From positions 124,001-188,000 of the forward strand of contig JAQYUZ010000011.1 in NCBI GenBank assembly GCA_033819885.1: a DNA stretch of 64,000 bases, written 5' to 3'. Positions 42,315-52,900 of the stretch are shown here, in pieces. The position numbers and the translations under genes are program-made. This stretch comes from Microbotryomycetes sp. JL201 (taxonomy: Eukaryota; Basidiomycota; Microbotryomycetes). Within the stretch, counting starts at the first letter, position 1, and each line of letters opens with the position of its first letter. The notes under the pieces are model-generated. The model did no database searches, had not been told where the DNA came from, and saw only the letters and a program-made list of their open reading frames with translations.

Positions 42315-44831
42315 TCACTGCAACACGGGTCCATAATGAACCAAGTTTTGACGAAGAGCGCCAATGACGCCCTGAGCCGTCTTTTGCAAGGTCCAGAGCG
42401 ACACTACTTGCAGTCGCTGCTGGTTGGCATTTTGTACATGATGAGCCAATGCGGCATACGTCTGTTGTAGGGTTTAAGAGTTACTCTGGTTAGGCGATGG
42501 GTCCTGCAAACCGGGCGCTCTGCGCGAGCTCACCTCTTCAGACATGCGGTCCAACAAGCCAACATCGTACGTCGTCCACGATCCATCGAATTCACTAAGT
42601 GGTAAATCAATGTGACATCGCACGGGCACGAGGGTCTTGTTCGAATTGATGAATGCAACGATCGGTCGTACGAGCGCATTGTTGACGTACGACAGGTTTG
42701 ACGTAAAGTACTATGCCATGCATGAGAATACGTTAAGATGCCTCGTGATGAATGCTGGATACCGCTCGACTTACGGGCACGGACGCCTTGAGGTCTTTAA
42801 ACCGGATGTCCAAGTCGATCGACACAATCTTTTCAGCCAACTCGCGCTTGCGTCGGATCTCGTGAATGTCCTCATCGTCGTTTCCATCCTCGACGTTCGT
42901 TGAACGTTTTTGTAGTTCTGACGCATTATCTGTAGCGGCAGACTTGATCTTGTCGCCTTCGCGCCAATCTTTGGGTGCTTGCAACGCGTCACGACTCAGG
43001 CTCGACCGTCCAGGAATGCGTGCGCCTCGGTCAACCGAGTGTTGGGACGAGGCGGAGGGGCCCAAATGAGAACCGATCTCATCGACGAGGTCAGCGACGA
43101 TCGTAGACAAGTCGACGTCAGATTCGTCACGAGGGAACCTGATGTCGGCGACGAGGTCGCAGCGACCGGACGTAACCCAAGACATGACGCCCATATCGTG
43201 CGACGATTGTAGATGATCGATCGGGACGCCGTCGATGCGGAAGCGAGACTGTCGGCACGGCACGGTATGAGTGACTGCTCTCGACTGTGGCCTAGAGATA
43301 GACTGACCATGCGAACCCAGTGCACGTCTTTGAGGTCCTCCTCGCTGGTGCGTCCAATGCTCTGAGGTTTGTGCAAACTGAACAAGCAGTTGTCGACCTG
43401 ACCAGTGATTGACTCGGCTGACATGAGATCGTAAAATAGCCACTGCTTCCGCAACCTGCGAATGTCGGCATTAAAAATAGAGAATGTGTACTAGAGTATG
43501 CTCGCGAAGTCAGTATCGGACTTTTGGATGCATCGAGACCACTTACAGGCCTGAAATTGTCGGGCTGGTAGATTGTCACAAGAAAGTCTTCGATCTGCAG
43601 ACTCTCGAGGAAGAAGTCGCCTGGCTTGGCGGTGTGACGATACGCAAACCGATCTCTTGGCGCATCCGGGTCATATTTGATGTGAGATCGATCTGAGCAC
43701 CAGCAAGCTGGTCAGGCAGGAAAGCCAAAGGGCAGGAAGCGTCTCACCAACAACTCCACGAACTCCACGCACGACGGCGTCATGAATGAGACCCTTGCCA
43801 TCGAGCCATCTACGCAAGCTGAGTGTGACTTCGACAGTGTCAATACCCAGGTGGAAGTGCGTCCACTTTGCCATTTTTTCCTTCAGCTCGCGACCTTCAT
43901 CCGTTTCCTTGCGTTCCGCTTCCATAGCTGACGATGCTGAAGACAAGACGCCAAGTTCCGACTTGACGGGTCCTCGCGAGATGTAAACGTTCTTGAACAC
44001 GATCTTGCTGCCGCCGCCTCCAAAGCCCCACTTTGGCACGATGGCGCTTTCAAAGACGACCGTAACGCCCGTCGATGCCGTCATGTAGTCTCCAAGCTTC
44101 TTGGCGAGCCATTCTTGGGAAGACAGAGAGTTGACGAGGAAGAAGCCAAACGCAAAGAAGGATGTCGTTCCCAAGAGAAACCAGCCGAGCGTGCCCAAGA
44201 TGCCGACGCTGAAGAACGCTGACCAGTCGTCTGCACGAAACCGGCGGTATGACCTGATTGTAGCCCACTTGAATCTGATGCGCAGGCGCTCAAAGAATGA
44301 CGTTGTTAACGCGAGCAGCTGGTCTCGTGACGGGGGTCGGCCCGGTGGCGCAGGCAAGTTGACGGCGAGTCGTCTGAGCGTCCTGGGCAAGGACGCCAGG
44401 TAGGACGGGTGCTGCGACGGCACCGAGACGGCATGAGATTTGGACGAAATGTTTGCAGGCGGCGCGGCGTTCGAAGCGACCGAAGCCGAAGATGCGCTGG
44501 GCGCTCGCGCTGCGGGATCGTCCTTGTCCAGGCGGTCCTTCTCTCCTTGCAGCCATCGTGAGCCGGTCGAATGTAGTTTTCGGATCAACTCCAGATGTCC
44601 TTGTGCCTGAGACCGCTTCGTGTCGAGCCGATCAGAGTCGTAGGCAGATGACGCTCGTTGCGAAGTGGAAGCGTGCGCAGCTTTGCAAGCGTTCGGCAGC
44701 GTATACACGCTCAACAAGCGTGCACTTGACGGCTTTGATGACGTCTGTCGAGCCTCGAGCTTCGTGAAGAAGCGGTGTATGGCCTTGTACGACGAGCCAA
44801 GGCGAAAGTTGCGAACGCCGGTGGGCGCCAT
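42315..44831 (-). CDS. MDM31: Mitochondrial distribution and morphology protein Mdm31/Mdm32 family
   Basis: A large protein (about 690 residues) with an Arg/Ser/Ala-rich N-terminus fitting a mitochondrial presequence. The first hydrophobic segment is FFSVGILGTLGWFLLGTTS, followed by VNSLSSQEWLAKKLGDYMTA and GVTVVFESAIVPKWG, KIVFKNVYISRGP, the family signature. Later exons give FHLGIDTVEVTLSLRRWLDG, FFLESLQIEDFLVTIYQPDN, RKQWLFYDLMSAESITGQ, VDNCLFSLHKPQ and MGVMSWVTSGRCDLVADI. The last exon ends TAQGVIGALRQNLVHYGP near a second hydrophobic segment. In yeast Mdm31/Mdm32 sit in the inner membrane and keep mitochondrial shape and nucleoids. The first ATG of the open frame is at 44831; it faces PUS4 across 190 bases, suggesting a shared promoter. 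Confidence 0.9.
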
Positions 44832-45021
44832 CGCAACCAGAGCACTGTACGCGTTTATGCAGGCTGAAACAAGTAGTCCTGCCCGAGGCAAGCCGATGGA
44901 CGTGAAGGGGAAGCGCACGCGCAAAGGACAAGTCCAAGGACAACGAATTCGGAACTTGGCCAGCTTTCAAACTTTCGCCGCATCACAGAGGTCTGGCCGC
45001 AATGGTCCGCCCTGAGCACAT
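44832..45021. promoter_or_regulatory. Short bidirectional promoter region (MDM31/PUS4)
   Basis: Only 190 bases separate the divergent starts of a mitochondrial morphology gene and a mitochondrial/cytosolic tRNA modification gene. A TATA-like catatatg lies immediately at the PUS4 start. Confidence 0.45.
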
Positions 45022-46469
45022 ATGATGTCATGTGCACTCGCTGACTCATCCGGTCAACAGCCAAAAGCAAGGACGACGCCGCTTTCGTGCCTGTTTGCCG
45101 TCAACAAGCCGACGGGTCATATCTCGATGCAGGCGAGTAGCAACGACATGAAGATCCAAGGCACTTGCTTACACCTGCATTATCCAGCTCCTCGACAAGC
45201 TGCAGCCGATGTTTGCATCGTCGAGCTTGTTCAAGGACGACTCGAAAGATTCGCAGCCCGTGGGCAAGCAGAAGTACAACAAAAGGGACAAACGCAGCAA
45301 ATTCAGGCACAACAATAGAGTCAAGATGGGCCAGGGCGGCACGCTTGACCCGCTCGCGGATGGGGTATTGGGCAAGTCTCGAGCCAAACGTCTCACATCG
45401 CACACCACCTTTTAATTGCTCGGTCAATGCAGTCATCGGCACCCACAGAGCGACAAAGCATCTGGCAAAGTTTCTCGACTGTACGAAAGAGTACCGCGCG
45501 ATTGGTCTCCTCGGGTGCTCGACAGACAGCTACGACTCGGACGGCAAGCGAGTTCGAACAACGGCTTGGGATCACGTGACAGCAGACGCGATTCGCGAAA
45601 AGCTGGCAGAGTTTAGAGGAGAAATTATGCAGACACCCCCAGTGTCAGTCAAAGCGGTCATACGACATGCGCTTGACGCTTGCTGACGACGAGCATGCCA
45701 GGTTCTCGGCGCTCAAAATGGATGGCAAAAAGCTTTGCGACTACGCGCGTGAAGGTGTACCTTTGCCGAGGCCGATTGCGGCACGCAAGCAAACGGTACA
45801 TTCACTCGAGCTGCTGTCCTTCAAGGCGGGCGACGAGCATGACTACGACTGGCCAGCAGAGGCTTTGGACGATGGCGCGAAACTAGAACTCGAGAGGCTA
45901 GAAAAGATGGTGAAAGATGGCAAGACTGTGGTGCCAAGCGAAGAAGAAGTCAAGGCAGATACGAGCGTGCCGGCCGACGAAGCACCGCAAACGCAAACGA
46001 GTGAGTGTCCCCACCTCCGGAACATTCCCGATTGACCGCTGACGAGTCAATTTCAGTCCGTCCCCCGATTTTTGAGCTTTCTATGACTGTGTCGTCGGGG
46101 ACATACGTCAGGTCGATCATTCACGACTTGGCACTCGCGCTTGGCACGTCAGCGCATGTCGTAAAATTAACTCGAACCAGGCAGGGACAATTTGCGCTCG
46201 ATGCATCTTCTGCCTCAAAGGCGCAGACAGAGCTGAAGCAAGGTGAAACGACGAATTTGTCGGTGCCTGAGCAAAGTTCCGAGAAAACGCCGGATACGAA
46301 TACTGTGATCCCCGCGGCGCGCGAGTGTATCGAATGGAGCGTGTTTGAGCAGGCTCTGGAAGCGTTCAAACGCTCCAAAGAATCGGAAGGCGGTCAAACA
46401 ATGGAAACGGACGAAGAAGGCTTATCAGACTGGGAAAGACAGATCCTGCGCACGTGCGAGGAGGTTTAA
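45022..46469 (+). CDS. PUS4: tRNA pseudouridine-55 synthase, TruB/PUS4 family
   Basis: Six exons. The family motifs are FAVNKPTGHISMQ at the start, GQGGTLDPLADGVLVIG with the catalytic Asp, TKHLAKFLDCTKEYRAIGLL, DSDGKRV, MQTPPVFSALKMDGKKLCDY, AREGVPLPRPIAARKQTVH and MTVSSGTYVRSIIHDLALAL. The protein makes pseudouridine 55 in the T-loop of tRNAs in cytosol and mitochondria. A charged insert (about 75 residues) sits between the two catalytic-domain halves and the C-terminal tail is extended, as in fungal PUS4. Two introns (45133-45187 and 45372-45432) begin with GC (gcgagt, gcaagt); only these donors restore SMQLLDKLQ and GVLVIGTH. Two ATGs at 45022 and 45025 are both possible starts. Confidence 0.93.
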
Positions 46470-47117
46470 CGTAGCGTAACCTGTGCATTCGGCTGCAAGA
46501 TAGCCAGCGCCGTCTGCAGATGACGATGTACATGCGTGATAACAGAAACTTGAAGCTGAACATGCAGCCTCTCTTTCTGGCGTCCGATTCGTCTGTACGA
46601 AGATTCGCAGCTCATCGAATGTGACCACCTTTTGCGTTGGAAGCGCGGTCTTAACGGCAATGCTATCGTAGAATACCAACTCGCGACCGAGATTTCCAAA
46701 GAGAGACAAGCTCTCGCTCAGCAATCAGAGAGAACGTGAGCAATCTGCAGGCCTTCACCCAAGTCGATAGGTGCGGGGCAACCAACCCAAAGGCAGTGCC
46801 TCGTCTCCTTCACCGGGAGCCAGCAGTCTCCATGGCTTTATGTGAGCTCTGAACAGACATGTTGAGCAGCGGAGAGGGGTCGATGTGCAAAAAATCGTGG
46901 CATTCCCGGAGACTAGTTCGACGCGAACGCATTCCCATGACACTCAAGCTTCCCTTGTACCCATATCCATCTAGAGCTTGACCTCCTTGAGACCTGTAGA
47001 CAAAGGAGCAATGTATGAGCATGATACTTCGATGGCTCTCGCAGTCTGAGCGCCGAAATGCAAGACGACGACGACGATGACGCTCAGGACCAAGTCGAGG
47101 GCCTCTATCTGCTTTGT
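46470..47117. other. Region between PUS4 and TCTP, possible small minus-strand gene
   Basis: On the minus strand a segment from about 46700 to 46480 (GNLGRELVFYDSIAVKTALP, then ELRIFVQTNRTPERE) and another near 46860 (MSVQSSHKAMETAGS) look mildly coding. I could not connect them with one frame and good splice sites, nor name a family. Part of the region must be the TCTP 3' flank. Confidence 0.25.
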
Positions 47118-47948
47118 TTACTTGCCATCCTTCCAGAAGCTCATGTACGGGGTAACACCGTCCTCCCTGTAGTTCAAGAGCACCACCATGCCGTCGGGGT
47201 TCATGGATTCGCCGGTGTAGAACTCGTAGTCCTTGAAGTTGCCGAGAACCTTCTTGACCCAGGTTTGGGCGCCAGCCTCGAATGCGGCGACACGCTCAGG
47301 GTTCTTCTCTTGCAAATGAGCCTTGACGGCCTTCATGTAGCCCTGTATTGGACAGCTCTAGGGTCAGCATCTAATCTCGCCACGCATCGATCGCTTGAAG
47401 ACGATTATATGACTCGCGAGGCCATAGTCTGGTGTAATGCGCGGTGAATGGAGCCCTCACCTTGATGTAGACCATGAACGACTTCTTGTCGAACGAGGTG
47501 GGCGAAAGGCGGAAAGAGTTGACGATGTTGTTGACCTGAACGTCGCCATCCTCGAGGGCCTCGGAAGCCTCCTCAGCAGAACTGTGGTGCAAATATATTC
47601 AACTGATGCTCGGATGCAACGCCTCACCCAGAGAGCACTCACGCGTTGGCACCAATGTCGACCTCGCCGTTCCTGATGACGATCATGGCGCAGTCGGCCT
47701 CGTAAATGACATCGTCGACAACCTTGAGCTGCAAAGCGCCGTTAGAGGTGTAAGCGAAAGTATGAACATGCGCGTAGGAGACGGTGATTGTCGCCCAACG
47801 TGGCCCGCGCGCGCAAAAAAAAGACGCGGAAGCTCTTGGGAGCCATGCAAGACTTGCAGGGTGGTCCCAAGGCGTGACAATAGCGACTCACGTCGTAGGC
47901 ATCAGAGATGAGCTCGTCGCCAGTCAGGACATCCGTGTACAACAACAT
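47118..47948 (-). CDS. TMA19: Translationally controlled tumour protein (TCTP) homologue
   Basis: Four exons give about 168 residues covering the whole family. They read [80 protein letters not shown], and [20 protein letters not shown] to [20 protein letters not shown] followed by Gly-Lys. TCTP is a ribosome-associated, highly expressed stress and growth protein; in yeast TMA19 binds ribosomes and moves to mitochondria under oxidative stress. The first intron is only some dozens of bases after a 20-codon exon. Start at ATG 47948 matches the family's usual N-terminus (MLIYKD or MIIYKD). Confidence 0.95.
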
Positions 47949-48214
47949 GGCCTGCGAAATGGCGCGCGCGCGAGAGCGAGACGAGCATGCCAGGAGCGAG
48001 ACAAGGAAGATTGAGATTCATAGTCAGTACAGCTGGACTCTGTTGCGGCGTTACGTAAGATAGACCCACGCTAGAGGTGTGTGGAGGTCAGAGACAAGCG
48101 AGGAACTTGGGTTGCGAGACTTTTTGCTTCGGCAGGGCTGGCCAGACGCAGGCCTCACAAACGCGCTAGGACAGCTGCATACTACATTCGGCGATCGACC
48201 AACTGTTCAAACGG

Positions 48215-49720
48215 ATGTTGCCTCCTCGAAATTGTGCATCAAAAACCAAAAAAGGGTGCCCGCAGCACGGCGTGCTCTTTCACGTTCTCATCACGCGCAT
48301 GGGCCGCCCAAGTCCCGCCTACTATGACAACTTGTTGCTCGAAAAGTGCAAGATGATGATACATACGGCGATGAGCAAGCCACATCCGTCAGGCAGGCGC
48401 CACATGCCCTGGCAACCCGCGTCGCAACGGCGTACAATGTCGTATGAGCGATTCGTTGAGGCACTTGACCCCGAATGGTCCATCAATGTTGCTGCGTTCG
48501 AGGCCATTGTGCGAGAGACGACTGAGCGCCTGCATCCGACGAGGCGCGGCTATCCGGCGACAATGACAGGCGCGAGGACTACAAGGCAACTCACCAGCGA
48601 AAGGAGTGCACGAACAGGAGCTGCACCAGAATCAGCCCCGCGAGTGGGCCAACGATCGTGGACGAGCACGGATGGCGACATGCCCGACACAATTGACATG
48701 ATCCGCCACTCGCGTCGACTGCAGATGATGCGAGACGCGACGGACGACGAATTCGTACCAGCACGACCTCTCGCGGCATCGCCTCGGCACTTTGATGACA
48801 TCGAAGTGTTTTTCCCCTCGTTGACCACCGAAGACGAAACTGAGCCCGAGGAAGATTCTGCGCCACAGGCGGCGCCAGTGCAAGGCAGCAGGAGTCCAAC
48901 TCCGTTAGACGAGCTTGTGGGGATCGATCTTGAACCGCTCAACGCACCGACAGCATTACTCTCTTCCGGCGACCGCCGCACCCGCCTTCTCGACTTGTGC
49001 TCAGTTGTCGGAATCTGGGCCGATCTGTACGGCGTCGATGAGCTTTCAACAATCCCGTCAGACACTTTGCCTAGCTTGCAGGCTTGTCTTAATTCCAGGG
49101 GCCTGTTTCCTCAGCGATTCTCGCGCCAAGATCTCGAGGCCGTCTCGCTACTTCTTGACCATCCGGACGCCGATGACGCCAGATTCTCATTCGCCACGGA
49201 CCATGGATCTCGTCCGATCCAGAGACGGTCTATTGAAGCTGGTATCGCAGCTCTGCAAGAAATGTTGGAGCATGCCAATCGAGAATCAGTCAGAACCAAT
49301 CGTGCACTCGAAGATCACGACATGTTGGAACGACTCGACTTCATCCTAGGCGGTCACGCAGTCGATCGAACGTCAAGGCGCGTGGCCACGAGGTCACAGC
49401 CCGGAGATAGTCCTCAACCGCTGGAACGGCGTGTCAGGCAACGAATCTCAGGATCCGAACGATCTAGCACTGCAAGAGACCAGTCTGTTGCAAGTACGGG
49501 CCTCAGCACGACAATGTCTGGCACTCCAGCTTCTTCACTCGCACGGTCACCTACTCACTCTGGTCCCTTCGAACCTGACGGCCACGAGTGCCACTCGCCG
49601 CCGGTCGCTCCTCGACTTACTTCAGCCGCAATCGCCGAAGCAGCCGCCTTGTCGCGCAGGAGAATTGCTCCACTGCGGTCGCTGACCAGAGCCGCCACCC
49701 ACTTGCGAAGAGCTCAGTGA
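48215..49720 (+). CDS. Uncharacterised acidic/Ser-rich protein, 501 residues
   Basis: One open frame without introns. The protein is hydrophilic, with Thr/Arg/Ser-rich low complexity. Two more ordered parts are visible: MSYERFVEALDPEWSINVAA near residue 75 and, around residues 255-330, RRTRLLDLCSVVGIWADLYG and LSTIPSDTLPSLQACLNSRG, followed by helical FSRQDLEAVSLLLDHPDADD and SIEAGIAALQEMLEHA. The C-terminus is rich in Ser, Arg and Ala. No zinc finger or catalytic motif. The true start may be the internal Met at about residue 29 (MGRPSPAYYDNLL), which begins a more conserved-looking stretch. Function unknown. Confidence 0.55.
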   Translation: MLPPRNCASKTKKGCPQHGVLFHVLITRMGRPSPAYYDNLLLEKCKMMIHTAMSKPHPSGRRHMPWQPASQRRTMSYERFVEALDPEWSINVAAFEAIVRETTERLHPTRRGYPATMTGARTTRQLTSERSARTGAAPESAPRVGQRSWTSTDGDMPDTIDMIRHSRRLQMMRDATDDEFVPARPLAASPRHFDDIEVFFPSLTTEDETEPEEDSAPQAAPVQGSRSPTPLDELVGIDLEPLNAPTALLSSGDRRTRLLDLCSVVGIWADLYGVDELSTIPSDTLPSLQACLNSRGLFPQRFSRQDLEAVSLLLDHPDADDARFSFATDHGSRPIQRRSIEAGIAALQEMLEHANRESVRTNRALEDHDMLERLDFILGGHAVDRTSRRVATRSQPGDSPQPLERRVRQRISGSERSSTARDQSVASTGLSTTMSGTPASSLARSPTHSGPFEPDGHECHSPPVAPRLTSAAIAEAAALSRRRIAPLRSLTRAATHLRRAQ

Positions 49721-49920
49721 TTGCCTCCTCCGATCCTATAGTCTGATTGTTGTCTCGCCCTTTGTTGTTGAATTCAATCGTGTCATCACTCTATTTTTGC
49801 GGGGGGGTATCTTTTCTGATCAATGTCATGCGATATATGAAATGTGTTGGATATGCTACAGAATCTGTGGTATGAACAGACAGCCAGAGCTGCTCGTCTA
49901 TGCAGAGCCTTCTAGCATCA

Positions 49921-52900
49921 TCAAAGAGGCAAAATTTGCGCGACAATACAAGACAAGTCGAGGATGCCGCAGGCATGAGGACTGCTGTAGATCTGAACTT
50001 CTGCCAAACCGACAGACGAGGCCAAGATGCCGACGCTCGTGATTGTGATTCTGACTTTGGTTGATGCCTTGCCTGCCGGACCGAGGTCGATCCAAGTGCC
50101 ACCCGATGAGATCGAGTTGAAATTGATCTTTGTGTTGTCGGCGAATGAGATGTAACCAGACAAGATGTTGTTGTTGATGTTGGCAGGGCCATACAACCTC
50201 ATGGAGCGCATCATGTACTGTCCAAAAAGGCGATGATCAGCCGCACGATAAACGAGTTTGTAGCAGCAGCGTAGCTTACAGGTTGAGGGAAAGTCAATTC
50301 GACCCAAGCAGGAACGACCCTCGATGAAGTTGCCCATTCGTCGCCGGCGTTACCGAAGCCAAGAAGACTCAAACCGCCGATGACTTTGTCATTTACACCG
50401 TCTGGAGGCGAAGATGACCTCCAAGACGAAGCTGTGGCCACCGCAGATGGTGCAATATTGACGTTGGCGCCAGCAGTGATTGTCGGCGTGGCTGATGCTG
50501 ACGTTGTCGTTGCACCAGGGGGCGGGGGCGGGGCAGGAGCACTTGGTCCAGGGAGAGGTGCAGGTCCGATGACACTGGTAGTCTTGACCATTGTCGAGCT
50601 CGCCGCCAATGCCGAAGAAACTGACGCACGCGAAGCCGCTGCCACTGAGGCAGAGTAGGCTGATGCGCTTGAGACAGATGCGAGCGAGGCAGAGTAAACA
50701 GACGCACTCGAAACCGAGGCAGCCGAAGCCAGTGCCTGCGACGCAGAGGCTGCCGAAGCAGCCGCCTGCGAGGCAGACGCCACCAATGCTAGCGAAGCAG
50801 AAGCAAGAGATGCAGAGGCAAGCGAGGCAGAAGCGAATGAAGCAGACGCTCGAGATGCTGATGCCATTGAAGCCGAGGCGACAGAGGCCCCATAGGCGGA
50901 AAGTGAGGCGGCGGAAACTGACGCTACCGAAGCCGCGTAGGCGGAAGCGCTGGCGACAGAAGCAGCATAGGCTGATGCGCTGGCAACCGAGGCTCCATAT
51001 GCAAGAGATGCAGCGTACGCAGAGGACGCGCTGGCGACCGAAGCCTTTGATGCAGAGAAGGCGGAGGCTGACGCGACTGAGGCGATCGATGCTGCTGCCA
51101 TACTAGACGCTGCAGCTGCTGACGCCGCATACACACTGGATGCTGATGCTTGAGAGACTGAAGCTGCTGATACAGAGGCCATCGAAACCGATGCGACTGA
51201 AGCCGCGTACGCGGAAGCACTCGCCACCGAAGCCTGGCTGACACTGGAGAGACTGGCGACGCTTGCTGCACTGGCACTCGCCGCGCTGGCGACACTGGCT
51301 CCGCTTGCACTCGCTAAGCTAGCAAGACTCGCGCTGGCCATAGACGCAGCTGACGCGGCTGCTTGCGAAGCATAGCTGACCGAAGCTTGAGAGGCAGCCG
51401 CCTGTGATGCCGATGCGAGAGATGCTGAGATCTGGGAGGCTGACGCCTGGGAGGCCAACGAAGCTGCAAACAGGGAAGCCGATGCCTGTGACGCGAAAGA
51501 AGCCGAAGCCTGAGCAGCGGCTGATTGTGCCGAGAGCAGGGCCGATACGCTCGAAGAGCCACCTGTTGGTACGGGGGACGCGACGCTGCAGATTTGCTTG
51601 GTGAGCCTGAGATATTAACACTGAATGCAATCTGGCTCACCTGGAGACAAGAGATCCAGCAATTGCCGTGGCGTTTGCGAGGATGCCGCTGAACCCGCCA
51701 GTGGCAACAGGAACCGCCGAGCTGATGAACGACGAGGCCCGCGAGAGCACCGAGTTGCCTGCGCTTGCTCCAGCCGACAACAAAGAGGAAGCGCCGCTTG
51801 CTGCAAGCGAGCCATGTGAAGACAAGCCACCGGCAGCTTGTGAGCCAAACGACGACACGCCACTGGCAGAGCCGGACGCGAAGGACGAGTAGCCAGAAGG
51901 AGCGGCCGTCACAACAGGTAGCGAAGATCTCGAGAACGCCGAAGCAAGTGATGAAGCATTGGCGCTACCGCTCGCCATGAAGCCACTTGAGTAACCGGTT
52001 GGCACAGCAGACTTGCCCGACGAGTAAGCAGTCGGGAACGGTGAGCTTGCGCTGATGTTGAGCATGCCAGAGAATGACGCGGTCGGAATCGGCACTGCGA
52101 AGCTGCCAGAGTAGCCCGACGCCGTAATATTCGTCGTGTAGTTGAGGTACGTGCCATTATTAGTCACGTTGGCTATAATTGGAGACAAGTTGGAGATGTT
52201 TGCACTGGGACGGTCGGAGAAATGTCAGTTGCGTATCAATTGCGGAGCGTAGGTAACTTACGCTTGGCCACCATACACCACGACTTCAGCAAGGCCGACC
52301 GATGTCGTGGTCGAGGAGACCGCTAGCACCGTTATTTTGAGCGTCGTCGTCGTGACGGCCTGCGCCAGCGTGATCTTTGTGGCGGAACCGTCTGCGTTGA
52401 GTGCGCCAAACGTGCGGCCGGTGCCATCGGAATATGTGAAGTTTCCCTTGAGAATGCGATCCGACAAATTTGGTCGGTCATACAGCACCACTTGGGTGAT
52501 CGTGACGGGTTGTGGCCAAGTGAGCAATAGCCATGCGCCAGCGCCTTCGTGATCAGACGCCCACTCGTCCATCCACGAGCCTGTGCCGTCTTCTTTGTAT
52601 CCGTTCACGATGCCATCAATGGCGCTTTCTGGCAACTGATTGTCCGAAAAAGACGAAGCCGTGGCGGTGGCGTTCCGGGCAATGTCGGCCGATGTGTCGA
52701 TAATTGGAATGGCAGAAGTCGAGTTGCTGGTGACAGTTTGATTCTGTTCGACGTACAGCGGATCCGGCAAGGTGATGTTGACCGGCGTCTGCGGCTGGGA
52801 GTATGCGGCAATGATCTCTGCCAGACCAACCGACTGCGAGTTGGGACCAGCAGACGTGACGGTCATTTGTAGCGAAGAAGCGTTGACGGCGGTGAAATTC

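Noticed and set aside
46480-47030. Candidate small gene on the minus strand
   Set aside because: The coding-like pieces could not be joined with one frame and acceptable splice sites; kept only as a note on the gap.
50591-51106. Frames rich in Arg/Pro/Gln opposite the Ser/Ala stalk
   Set aside because: Shadow frames of the repeat, with no start context or introns.
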